A DNA stretch of 37,069 bases from Planctomycetia bacterium (GTDB lineage Bacteria; Planctomycetota; Planctomycetia; Gemmatales; Gemmataceae), in contig SYHD01000203.1 in the NCBI GenBank assembly GCA_005799265.1, forward strand, positions 1 through 37,069, given 5' to 3'. The notes below the pieces were generated by a model. It was not told where the DNA came from and did not search any database. It saw only the letters and a list, made by a program, of their open reading frames with translations. Of this stretch, positions 15,701 to 22,973 are shown one piece after another. How positions within the stretch are numbered: position 1 is the stretch's first letter; every line of letters starts with the position of its first letter. Position numbers and translations under genes: made by a program.

Positions 15701-16963
15701 AAGGCCGATGTGACCGACCTGCGCGTCGGCTATCGGCTCACGCTCAAGAATCTGACGAGCATTCCGCCGCGCGACACCTACACGATCAACATCGCCGCCC
15801 AGGACGTGCCCGCTGCCCATCTTTCGCTGCAAAAGGAAGCTGCCCGGCTCAAGGGGCGCGTACTGCACACGCAGCTTCTGGAGCAGGACCGCTTCAACGT
15901 CGCCGCTGTGTTCCATTTCGACGTCGGCGCCGAGCATCGCGTGGAAGTTGACAACCTACTCAAGCTGATGGGCGTCACGCTGTCGCGCACCAATGCCCAG
16001 GCGGGCCCGAAGGACGACGCGACGGACCTCAAGGTCGGCTATCGGCTCACGCTCAAAAACGTCACCAGCATTCCGCCACGCGACATCTTCACGATCCACG
16101 TCGCCTCGCAAGACGTGGCGGCCAACCATCGCAAGCTCTTCGAAGAGGTGACGCGTCTCAAAGGCCGCGTCCACAAGACGCAGCTCAACGAACAGGACCG
16201 CTTCAATGTCTCGGCCGAGTTCGATTTCGACGTGAACGCGACCGACCGCGCCGCCATCGACGAACTCATCAAGGCCTCGGGAGCCACGACTTCGCGCACC
16301 AACGCCCAGGCCGGCCCCAAGGACGAAGCGACGGACCTCAAGGTCGGCTATCGGCTCACGCTCAAGAACGTCGCCGGCGCCGAGCCGCGCGAAAAGACAG
16401 CCATGCAGATCCAGGTCAGCGATGTCAATCAGCATGTCCTCGAGTTCAAAAATGCCGTGCAGGCCGTCAAGGGGCGCGTCATCGATTCAAAGTTCGATCG
16501 TCACGAGAACGGCAAGATCGAGGCGTTCATCGTCTTCGAGGTGCCGCTCTCGGCGCAGGACAACCTCGTCCGGCAATTCCGCGCGGCGGGCTACGTCGAA
16601 AAGCATCAGACCTCACCCAACAAGCAAGTGCCCGAGAACGAGCTGTCCACGGCCCATCTCATCGTGAAGCTGACGACGGCGGGGCCGATCATGCCGCCCG
16701 ATGCCGGCGTGGGCGAGCGTTTTGGCCGCGGGCTTTACCTGGCTATGTGGGTGTTTACGTGGTGCCTCAACGTGATCCTGATGGGCCTGGCGATTGCCTT
16801 GCCGATGCTCTTCGTGATCTGGGTTATCGTCAAGGGAGTTTGGGTCCTGGTGTGGCTGTTCACAGGCCCAAAGGCGAACATCAAGACCGTTGAACTGGTA
16901 GCAACACCCGCGCCGGTGAAGCCGGCAGCGATGGGAAGCGAAACGAAACCGGGCGGGGCGTAA
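12761..16963 (+). CDS. Giant anti-sigma-like transmembrane protein: zinc-binding head, DUF4349, about seven 100-residue repeats
   Basis: This 1400-residue protein starts with an anti-sigma zinc-binding motif (H30-X3-C34-X2-C37). A membrane helix follows near residues 82-103, then a poorly conserved Gly/Pro/Lys-rich region to about 405. Residues about 407-580 match DUF4349 (RKIIRSGDMEFEVDAF; a coiled-coil stretch; YYNNLISLSTVTIHLTEKE). Then come a diverged repeat (about 580-665) and six clear repeats starting near 675, 777, 879, 982, 1085 and 1188, each with the patterns VGYRLTLKN, PRE, DV and KGRV. Two hydrophobic helices lie near 1325-1368. The head should hold the ECF sigma factor in the cytoplasm while the repeats face outside. 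Ordinary anti-sigma factors are several times shorter. The gene follows the sigma gene by 95 bases. Confidence 0.88.
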   Translation: MSDHAWVEQNLDAYVLGGMSADERETIAHHLAGCAECERAVEEARQVEKRLDDLLAEARPDAGLEDRVIQRLRRSTRSRAGVFRFVAAAAAVLVFGIVGAVTQAMLDDSAKGARGPVAQNKKDGFRLGVDVVGGTILPDVAGKKNGDADDRIASTYFPDIRRKYDLDSVDDVSEKLKDKAYDPVGIVEGRRDAPPVNLPAAPGGFGGKGPGVALETHKSDPRQAYGYFDDKLSGLISGLKSPGPTFTTAKPNEGSRLYYFDNGKLDEAQKEIAKSLDKLRDGDKSMKSVHAASMDQSKAAEMLRGREDSKGEGGIGKDLGYYPPPAEKGNKGPEYLKLLLLSTQPSMPSPNDPRMAGIGPPPSLPARPPGLDPVPSSDKDKEVLGKSPGTVSEPKGVEPPKQPEPAGRKIIRSGDMEFEVDAFYLTVNTIKELLRTKTKGAGFVATMNSDKLPNGKMRGSVVVRMPPEFLDDFLKDLREALAKTGVLKSEHIGSQDVTKAYTDVESELRAARAIEERFLMIIKSGKGEIKDLIAAERELGIWRTKIEKMEGEIRYYNNLISLSTVTIHLTEKEIQAATAMVLRERVQMNIEVEDVDDGQKSVRAGVKAAKGRILKSEMKRADAGQVMAEVHAEVPPASAELFRELLRKLGTVTRHQAERTQHAEGGSGKPIDIKEREDDVRFELSLYNTANIKPRETLHLKLAADKVPASYRKLKDAIEKVKGQIRKAHLDEQDKLDINAELDFNVAAADRKAIDDLIAEQGLVIKRATVQAAVNEMSTDRKIGYELRLRSMSAIAPKEIFRYLVTTPDVKAGYRTLFDKVAELKGRVHRSHVDDQDKHNIRAEFNFDIATSDKLAFDELLKELGIVTLGLSEQAAPNIDATDTKVGYRLLFRGLASVPPREVLTIQLAAQDVAGSRAQLQKEAEKLKGRVHRTQLIEHDQFNVSAVFDFDVSAKDRLAVDEILRTLGVVTSRSNAEADLKADVTDLRVGYRLTLKNLTSIPPRDTYTINIAAQDVPAAHLSLQKEAARLKGRVLHTQLLEQDRFNVAAVFHFDVGAEHRVEVDNLLKLMGVTLSRTNAQAGPKDDATDLKVGYRLTLKNVTSIPPRDIFTIHVASQDVAANHRKLFEEVTRLKGRVHKTQLNEQDRFNVSAEFDFDVNATDRAAIDELIKASGATTSRTNAQAGPKDEATDLKVGYRLTLKNVAGAEPREKTAMQIQVSDVNQHVLEFKNAVQAVKGRVIDSKFDRHENGKIEAFIVFEVPLSAQDNLVRQFRAAGYVEKHQTSPNKQVPENELSTAHLIVKLTTAGPIMPPDAGVGERFGRGLYLAMWVFTWCLNVILMGLAIALPMLFVIWVIVKGVWVLVWLFTGPKANIKTVELVATPAPVKPAAMGSETKPGGA
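15704..16630 (+). repeat. 309-bp tandem coding repeats within the anti-sigma gene
   Basis: The last three repeat units start near 15704, 16013 and 16322, a spacing of exactly 309 bases (103 codons). The DNA is nearly identical at the unit starts: the block at 16021-16063 recurs at 16330-16372 with a single difference. Earlier units (from about 14785) are recognisable only at protein level. This gradient suggests recent duplication toward the 3' end. Confidence 0.8.
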
Positions 16964-17124
16964 AGCGAACGGCAGGAAATAGCATGGCGGTTCGTCCCGT
17001 TTCATGGCACAGGCATCGCGATTGTGCCACGAGTGTGGTATCGTCCGTCGCTCGACCAAAGCCTGGTCAGAAATCCGTTCCAAAATCGCAATAATCGGGA
17101 GGACGAGGCGTCCGCCAGCGGATA

Positions 17125-17153
17125 ATTGACTTATGCCAATACGTTGTCTACAC
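17125..17153 (+). promoter_or_regulatory. Sigma-70-type promoter for the toxin-antitoxin-like pair
   Basis: TTGACT (17125-17130) and TACACT (17148-17153) are separated by 17 bases. That is 5/6 and 4/6 matches to the consensus at ideal spacing. The expected transcript start near 17160 lies right before the ribosome site AGGAGG (17161-17166), so the leader is almost absent. This is the best canonical promoter I see in the window. Confidence 0.6.
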
Positions 17154-17174
17154 TCAAGTTAGGAGGACACTCCG

Positions 17175-17537
17175 GTGGCGCGCTTGATCGACCCAGATCG
17201 GCTGGCGGCCTACCTCGACGCGCTCGGCAACTGGTCCTTCACGGACTACGTCCAGTTCAATCTGACTGAACACGCACAACGATGGATTGAACGAGAACTG
17301 GGCTACATCACGAAAAAAGACATCGGCCGGTTGATGCATGAGTATGTCGCGGCCGGCGGAGAAATTGACGAAGTCCGAGAGCGTCGCGAGAATTACGAAA
17401 AAGAGCACGAATTCCATCATGACCTGCGTTTGACGATCCACGCTAAACGACTCTACGTCGAAACCCGATTGCATCTTGAACTTCCCTTCGTTCCAGATGA
17501 ACCCTGGATTGAGGTGGTGAATATTCATGATTGGTAA
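17175..17537 (+). CDS. Hypothetical protein, candidate toxin partner of an MqsA/YgiT-like protein
   Basis: A 120-residue protein with a GTG start; AGGAGG lies 8 bases upstream. I cannot place it in a named family. It has a charged helical N-terminal two thirds (RWIERELGYITKKDIGRLMH, EVRERRENYEKEHEFHHD) and ends in predicted strands RLYVETRLHLELPF then PWIEVVNIHDW. Its size, its position as the first gene, and an 11-base overlap with a downstream zinc-finger/HTH gene are typical of type II toxin-antitoxin pairs of the MqsRA/HigBA order. The sequence does not look like MqsR itself. The toxin role is inferred from context only. Confidence 0.7.
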   Translation: MARLIDPDRLAAYLDALGNWSFTDYVQFNLTEHAQRWIERELGYITKKDIGRLMHEYVAAGGEIDEVRERRENYEKEHEFHHDLRLTIHAKRLYVETRLHLELPFVPDEPWIEVVNIHDW

Positions 17538-18000
17538 TCACGAAAAGCCAACAAAACGGCCGAAAGGCGGCGAGCGGCCCTTTCCTTGGCCTTGCCGTCA
17601 TTGTGGCAAGCTCGAAGTCGTCATGGGCGTTGCGCGCTACGATGCCGAGATCCAGCATGATGGGCGCATTCATTCGTTCACGATCCCGGAACTGCACCTG
17701 CCGATATGTCGTGCTTGCGGGGAAAAAGTCTTCACGGAAAAAATGGACGGCCAGATAGGCGCCGCGCTGCGCGCCCATCTGCATCTACTCTCTCCCAAGG
17801 AAATCCGTGCCGGGCTTGAGCGGCTGAACATGACGCAAGAGGAAGCGGCCGACCGCCTGGGAATCGCCGAAGCCACGCTGTCGCACTGGCTAACCGACAC
17901 GCAACTCCAATCGCGCGCCCTGGACAACCTGTTGCGAGTTTTTTTCGCTATCCCGGAGGTGCGCGCGGTGCTTCACGGTGAGCCAAGACCCGCCGCATAA
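17527..18000 (+). CDS. MqsA/YgiT-like antitoxin: zinc finger plus XRE-type HTH
   Basis: A 157-residue protein with an N-terminal zinc-binding region (CRHCGK near residue 23 and CRACGEK near residue 62) and a C-terminal helix-turn-helix (SPKEIRAGLERLNMTQEEAA, then LGIAEATLSHWLTD). This two-part layout is that of MqsA/YgiT antitoxins, which use the N-terminal domain to bind the toxin and the HTH to repress their own promoter. It overlaps the preceding gene by 11 bases, so translation is coupled. Autoregulation of the promoter at 17125 is expected. The C-terminal segment FFAIPEVRAVL also fits the YgiT-type C-terminus. It is convergent with the PSD1 gene, leaving 30 bases between the stops. Confidence 0.85.
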   Translation: MIGNHEKPTKRPKGGERPFPWPCRHCGKLEVVMGVARYDAEIQHDGRIHSFTIPELHLPICRACGEKVFTEKMDGQIGAALRAHLHLLSPKEIRAGLERLNMTQEEAADRLGIAEATLSHWLTDTQLQSRALDNLLRVFFAIPEVRAVLHGEPRPAA

Positions 18001-18030
18001 ATGCGCGCAACGGCCGTCAACTACCTCGCT

Positions 18031-20484
18031 TTAATGCACGAGCATGAAATCGCGGCTATTGAGCAGCACCCAGAACAGATCCTGCACCGCCTCGGCACGG
18101 CGTTCGGCGTGCGTCTTGAGATACTCGACCGCGACCTTCGACTCCGCTGCGCTCGGATGGCGGGCGATTGACCATAGGTACAAATCCGTAACCACCTCCG
18201 CATCGGTCTTCTTCTCACGCGTCAACAGAGCCGCCCGGCCAGCCGGATTAGCGACACGGCCTTGAATGCTCTTGGAGTTGATGAAGTGCAGCGCTTGCAG
18301 CATGTTCGAGCCGTTGTCGCGCTCGCACTCGCATGCTTCCATGCGCTGTGATTTGCCGAACAGACGCAGGAAGGCGTTCTCGCTGTTGGCGTCGGGAAGC
18401 TGGGCCGCCCGGAAGCCCGCGGGAACGCCGGGGAAGTTCTCGCCGACCGCGGTCGCCTGGATCAGCGTGTCCATCAGAGCCTCGGCCGGGATGCGGCGCG
18501 GGATGGTGTGCGAAAAATTTTGCTGGTCGTGCTTGTTCGACGCGTTGGGGCTGCTCGAACGCTGATACGTTTGCGAGGTCGTGATCCGCTTGATCAGATG
18601 GCGCACGTCGAACTTGGCGTCGATGAAGTCCTTGGTCAAGGCATCGAGCAGCTCCGGGTTAATTGGCGGATTCGTGCTGCGCACGTCATCGACTGGATCG
18701 ATGATGCCGCGGTGGAAGAAATAGCTCCAGTAGCGGTTGACCATGCCGCGCGCGAAGAACGTATTCTTCGGCGCCGTCAACCACTTGGCGTAGGCGTCAC
18801 GGCGATCGGCGTTGGCGGCGAGCTTGGGCTCCTCGCCGCCCAGGAAGCGCGGCGGCTGCGGTTTGCCGGCGCGCGGGTTGTTGGCGTTGCCGGCGGCCAG
18901 GTTTAGCTGGATGAACTTCATGTTCGCTACCCCCTGCGGGGCGCGCGTGTCGTTCTTCACGCTGACCTGGTTAAACAGGCTCGCCAGGCCAAAGTAGTCG
19001 GCCTGGGTCCAGTTTTCCATCGGATGGCTGTGGCAGCGAGCGCACAGCATGCGTACGCCGCAAAAGACCTGCGTGGCGCGTTCGAGCGTGTCGTTGGTGT
19101 CCTTCGAGATCGCGAAGTAGACGCTGGCCGGGTCGTCGATGGCGCCGCCGCGCGCGGTCAAGACCTTGCGAGCGAAATCGTCCATCGGCATGTTCGAAGC
19201 GACCGCGCCGCGGATCCACTCGCGAAAGAGATAGACCGAGTTCGCGTTGGCGGACGTGCGCGAGTTCTGCAACAGATCGCCCCACTTGAGCGACCATTGA
19301 TCGACGTATTCGGGCCGCTCGAAAAGCGCGTCGATGATCTTGTCGCGCTTCGCCGCGTTCTTGTCGGCAAGAAACGCCCTGATCTCGTCGGGGCGCGGCT
19401 GGATGCCGATCATATCGAGATAGACGCGGCGCAGGAACTCTTCATCCGAAGCCACGACCGACGGCGTGATCTTGAGCCGATTGAGCTTTGCAACGACGTG
19501 CTTGTCGATGACGTGATCCTGCGGCACGGGCGTCGGCGTAAACTTGCCGTCGGACTTGAGCACGATGACCCCAGTCGCCGAGAAGACGCGCTCGAAACGG
19601 GCCACGATGGCCGTCTCGCCCGAATCGCCGGCCGTGACGATCGCGTCGTCGTCGATGTCAGCGAACTGCGTGTTGTTCGCGGAGAGCACGGCGAGGCGCG
19701 TCACGTCGCGCGAGGTCCCATTGTCGTACTCGGCAATGAGCTGCAGCCGATGCTTCTGCCCGGGCTTCAAGATGAGTTTGTCGGGCACAAGGCGAACGGA
19801 AACGACCTCGGCCTTGTCCGCGAGATCGCCGGGGGCGCCTTGCTGGACCCAACGCGTCAGAATCTCGTACGACAGCGACTTGCGGCCAAAACGCACGCCG
19901 CCTTCGTGAGCGACATCACCGACCGGCTTCGACGCGATCAAGCTGGCCTCGGGCGATTGGAAATTGACGCGCCGGCTTTGCGATTCCTTGGTGATAGCGG
20001 TGAAATCCGGGTCCGGGTCCGCGCCGCGCAAAGAAAGCTTGAAGCCATTGCGGCCCAGCGAATAGCCATGGCAGCCGCCGCTGTTGCAGGCGCCGCGCGA
20101 CAGCACAGGCATCACTTCATGGCGAAAGCTCATGGCCGGCTCGGTCGCGGGAAGCTGGATCTTCACGGCGACAGTTTTCATGACACCAGCGATCGAGACG
20201 GTGACTTGCGTCTGCCCGTTCGCGATGGGACGCACCCAACCTTCGCCATCGACGATTGCGACTTTCGGATCGGCACTCGCGTACTTCGCCTGCGTGCGCA
20301 GGTCGAGCGTGTAGCCTTCGCCCGACGCGCCGAGCACCTGGAGAGCGTACGGGTGGCGGTGGTGCTTGATTTCGATCGCGGTGGGCGGCACCGTGATGGA
20401 ACCGGGCACCGGAACGTCTTGAGCGGAGCTGAGCGAAGCCGTTGCTACCAATAAAAACAGCGAAGCGAATCGACGAAGCATCAT
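18031..20484 (-). CDS. PSD1 protein with Big2-like N-terminus (DUF1549/DUF1553)
   Basis: An 817-residue exported protein with a signal peptide (MMLRRFASLFLLVATASLSSAQ). About residues 30-110 resemble a bacterial Ig-like Big2 domain (YASADPKVAIVDGEGWVRPI, then GQTQVTVSIAG). Next comes a cytochrome-like segment with the unusual spacing C133-X4-C138-H139 (ACNSGGCHGYSLGRNGFKLS). A second Ig-like segment follows (near 225-310), then DUF1549 with canonical CARCH (C481-C484-H485), and DUF1553 to the end (RITTSQTYQRSS, then LFWVLLNSRDFMLVH). The family is planctomycete-typical and of unknown reaction. It starts 11 bases after the upstream gene; its ribosome site AAGGA overlaps that gene's stop, so the two are tightly linked. 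A second in-frame ATG follows immediately at 20481. Confidence 0.93.
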   Translation of the reverse strand: MMLRRFASLFLLVATASLSSAQDVPVPGSITVPPTAIEIKHHRHPYALQVLGASGEGYTLDLRTQAKYASADPKVAIVDGEGWVRPIANGQTQVTVSIAGVMKTVAVKIQLPATEPAMSFRHEVMPVLSRGACNSGGCHGYSLGRNGFKLSLRGADPDPDFTAITKESQSRRVNFQSPEASLIASKPVGDVAHEGGVRFGRKSLSYEILTRWVQQGAPGDLADKAEVVSVRLVPDKLILKPGQKHRLQLIAEYDNGTSRDVTRLAVLSANNTQFADIDDDAIVTAGDSGETAIVARFERVFSATGVIVLKSDGKFTPTPVPQDHVIDKHVVAKLNRLKITPSVVASDEEFLRRVYLDMIGIQPRPDEIRAFLADKNAAKRDKIIDALFERPEYVDQWSLKWGDLLQNSRTSANANSVYLFREWIRGAVASNMPMDDFARKVLTARGGAIDDPASVYFAISKDTNDTLERATQVFCGVRMLCARCHSHPMENWTQADYFGLASLFNQVSVKNDTRAPQGVANMKFIQLNLAAGNANNPRAGKPQPPRFLGGEEPKLAANADRRDAYAKWLTAPKNTFFARGMVNRYWSYFFHRGIIDPVDDVRSTNPPINPELLDALTKDFIDAKFDVRHLIKRITTSQTYQRSSSPNASNKHDQQNFSHTIPRRIPAEALMDTLIQATAVGENFPGVPAGFRAAQLPDANSENAFLRLFGKSQRMEACECERDNGSNMLQALHFINSKSIQGRVANPAGRAALLTREKKTDAEVVTDLYLWSIARHPSAAESKVAVEYLKTHAERRAEAVQDLFWVLLNSRDFMLVH

Positions 20485-20495
20485 GGCTTATTCCT

Positions 20496-22799
20496 TCACT
20501 TGATGGGCGCTTGGATTACGAATGTTACTTCGACTTCCCGGCTGCGCACACGCACATTGGGAACCTTGCCGTCCGGAGCATATGAACCCGAGAGCTTGAC
20601 GCCCTTGATTTCGCCAGGCGCAATCGTGGGCGGGAACGTCACGTTGACGACAAAATCGGTCGCATCCGCCTTGACCGTGACGGCGTCCGCCTTCGCGCCA
20701 GCGGGCAGGCCGGTCAAGGCGATGGCGATGTCCGCTTTGAGTCCCTCACGACGTTCGACCTTGCCGGCGATCTTGACGCTGCCGCCCTTCTTCGGATCGA
20801 ACGGCGTCTCGATCCGCTCCGGCCCGGCCAGCTTCAGTGCGAGCGGCAGGACGACCGCCATGCGCCGCACGGGGGTATACGCGGTCGCGAGCACTTTCTT
20901 CGCGGGGTCGAGCAATTCGGCCAGCACTGTCACGTCGTAAGTCGGCGCGGACAGGTCCGGCGGCACAAGCATGGTGACGTCGCCGGTTGTTACGGTCGCG
21001 GCCAGTTCGCCCAGTTTGTCTTGCCGCAGCGCCTTGTTCGGATCGGGCACGTTGTTGAGCAGCGGCGTATTCTGGCTGGTGACGAGCGTGAGTTTGACGG
21101 TGTTCTTACTCATCGGCCGAGTCAGCTTGACCGGAAGCAACAACCGGCTCGCGGGGACAACGGCGGCGGTTTCGGGCAGTTCGCGCCAATCGACGGCGAA
21201 ATCTCCCGCCGCTTCATTCGTCGGCGCGAGTGCGATCTCGGCGGCCAACCAGGGCTGCAAGCGTTCGAGCGGATGCCCTTTGATGCCGACGACTTGCTCG
21301 GCGCCGTCTTTTGTTCTTCCTCGCAACGACGTTACGCTGGCGTCGAGAAAGGCGTCGCTGCGTTCGATGGTGACGAGCGTGCCATCCGCGCCTTCAGGAA
21401 TCGTCGTCCCTGTCAGCTTGACGCCGGGCATTTGCAGCGAAGGCGCGAGGTCGATCTTACCCAGGTAACCGCCGCGGCGGTCGGCCTGCACCGGCACGAT
21501 CGTGCGGCCGCCGATCGGCAAGGAGATGCGCTGGGCGGTCGTCGTCAGCTTGAAGTTGTCCTTGGCAGCGAACTGCGGTTCGATGACGAGGCGGTAGGCG
21601 CCGCTTGGCCCGCCGCGTCCTTGGGCATCGTCGATGCCGACGATGATCGCCGTCACCTTGTCGGGGACGGTGTATTCCAAGACGGGATCGAGCGTGCCGG
21701 GCGCATCCTCGGCGCGGACGAGCTGGACGCCTTGCTCATTGCGAACCACGAGCGCGCAATCGATTGGCGAACCGATGCGTTCGGCGAAGACTTCTAGCTT
21801 CACTTTGCTGCCGGGCGTCACGGCGACGCGATAGCGATCTTCCTCATACGGCGTCGTCAATCGGCCGCTGACTCCCGCCAGGCCCACGGCGATCTCTTGC
21901 AGCTTCTCTTTCGCGGCCGCTTCGATGTACTCGGCATGAGAGCTGATCATGACGAAAGGACGCGGCCCGCTCCACACGCCTGCCTTTGGAAAGGACAACG
22001 GCAGGAAACCAGGATTTGCCGGCGCCTTGATCGCCTCCGTGAAACCGGTCGCAGTGATCGTGACGGCTTGATTCTTGGCGACCACGGACGGAAATACCTG
22101 ATCGACTCGCGACCACTCGCCGATTCGTAGCCGATAGAACGACGGGGCCACCGCAGCGTACTCTGCGTCGTGCAGCGTGACCGAATAGCTGCCGTCTTCT
22201 GGCAAGATCGCCTCGAGGCGGCAATCGCCGAAAAGCGCGGGCGTGCCCCAGACCCACGCGAGCTGCAGCTTCCTAGCGTTGTAAAGATGCACGACGGGAC
22301 GCAGCTTGGCGCCGAGGCGCTGTGCTTCGACTTCGACCATGACTCGCTGTTTCGCCTTGCCCTGGAACTTAGCCTCAACGACGGCGGCCCCCGCAAGCGT
22401 GCCGTGCACGGCGACGGGAAGTTGCTGAATCGGGTCCGCGCTCGTTTGCTGTGCGATGCGATCGACGCCGATGAGCGTCGGCAGACTGACGCCCCCTTCC
22501 GTGACGAGGCGCAGGTGATAGTAGCCCGGTGAAACGTCGTCGCCGAGCGTCACGTCAAACGTCGCCTTCTTGTCGGTTGAATTCGGTTTGAGTGTCTGCG
22601 TGACGTTGAACGGCAGCAGCAGGCGCGGCGTCTTGCCGAGATCGTCGCCGTCGATGGTGAGCGTGGTCGTGCCGCCGATTTTGATGCCGCGAATGTCGAG
22701 CGCACGGACGGCGGGCTCCGCGGCCCAGAGCGCGGAGCCGAGAGCCCACAGATGGAGCGCTATCCAGAAACGCCATGGCGAAATCGAACTTCGCAGCAC
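20496..22799 (-). CDS. Exported protein with pre-peptidase C-terminal-like (PPC) domains
   Basis: A 767-residue protein if the GTG at 22799 is the start. This start gives a signal peptide (RFWIALHLWALGSALWAAEP) and has GAGG 8 bases upstream. An ATG at 22961 in the same frame would instead translate through the palindromic repeat at 22885-22947 and is unlikely. Two beta-sandwich segments fit the PPC pattern: about residues 128-225 (HGTLAGAAVVEAKFQGKAKQ) and about 305-401 (GRLTTPYEEDRYRVAVTPGS). The remainder is beta-rich and has no catalytic motif I recognise. Planctomycete genomes often place such proteins between DUF1501 and PSD1 genes. It probably acts outside the cytoplasm as a binding or scaffolding partner. 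Confidence 0.85.
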   Translation of the reverse strand: MLRSSISPWRFWIALHLWALGSALWAAEPAVRALDIRGIKIGGTTTLTIDGDDLGKTPRLLLPFNVTQTLKPNSTDKKATFDVTLGDDVSPGYYHLRLVTEGGVSLPTLIGVDRIAQQTSADPIQQLPVAVHGTLAGAAVVEAKFQGKAKQRVMVEVEAQRLGAKLRPVVHLYNARKLQLAWVWGTPALFGDCRLEAILPEDGSYSVTLHDAEYAAVAPSFYRLRIGEWSRVDQVFPSVVAKNQAVTITATGFTEAIKAPANPGFLPLSFPKAGVWSGPRPFVMISSHAEYIEAAAKEKLQEIAVGLAGVSGRLTTPYEEDRYRVAVTPGSKVKLEVFAERIGSPIDCALVVRNEQGVQLVRAEDAPGTLDPVLEYTVPDKVTAIIVGIDDAQGRGGPSGAYRLVIEPQFAAKDNFKLTTTAQRISLPIGGRTIVPVQADRRGGYLGKIDLAPSLQMPGVKLTGTTIPEGADGTLVTIERSDAFLDASVTSLRGRTKDGAEQVVGIKGHPLERLQPWLAAEIALAPTNEAAGDFAVDWRELPETAAVVPASRLLLPVKLTRPMSKNTVKLTLVTSQNTPLLNNVPDPNKALRQDKLGELAATVTTGDVTMLVPPDLSAPTYDVTVLAELLDPAKKVLATAYTPVRRMAVVLPLALKLAGPERIETPFDPKKGGSVKIAGKVERREGLKADIAIALTGLPAGAKADAVTVKADATDFVVNVTFPPTIAPGEIKGVKLSGSYAPDGKVPNVRVRSREVEVTFVIQAPIK

Positions 22800-22884
22800 G
22801 TGAAATACCTCGGGTTGGCCAAATAATCCAATTCGTTTGCCGAGCACGGCCAAAAATGAAAGGCGGTCAGTGACCCCGATGGCA

Positions 22885-22947
22885 TCAGAGCCCGAAACGT
22901 GAACGAGGGTTTTTAGCTGAATCCCTCGCTTACGCTTCGGGCTCTGA
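22885..22947. repeat. Palindromic repeat element, 25-bp arms
   Basis: The arms at 22885-22909 and 22923-22947 are reverse complements with three mismatches, around a 13-base T-rich spacer. The right-arm core (CCCTCGCTTACGCTTCGGG) differs by one base from the right arm at 228-246. It lies between the DUF1501 stop (22974) and the PPC start (22799) on the minus strand and could act as an RNA stabiliser or partial terminator there. Confidence 0.8.
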
Positions 22948-22973
22948 CATCGCCAAATCAACGACTCGTCGCA

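Noticed and set aside
19024..20454. A 476-codon open frame antisense to the Big2/PSD1 gene
   Set aside because: Same reasoning: a GC-driven shadow, with no start signal or recognisable motif.
22800..22961. N-terminal extension of the PPC-domain protein to an ATG at 22961
   Set aside because: The extension would translate the palindromic repeat (giving SPKRKRG) and place the signal peptide 55 residues inside the protein. The GTG at 22799 has a ribosome site and begins the signal peptide.
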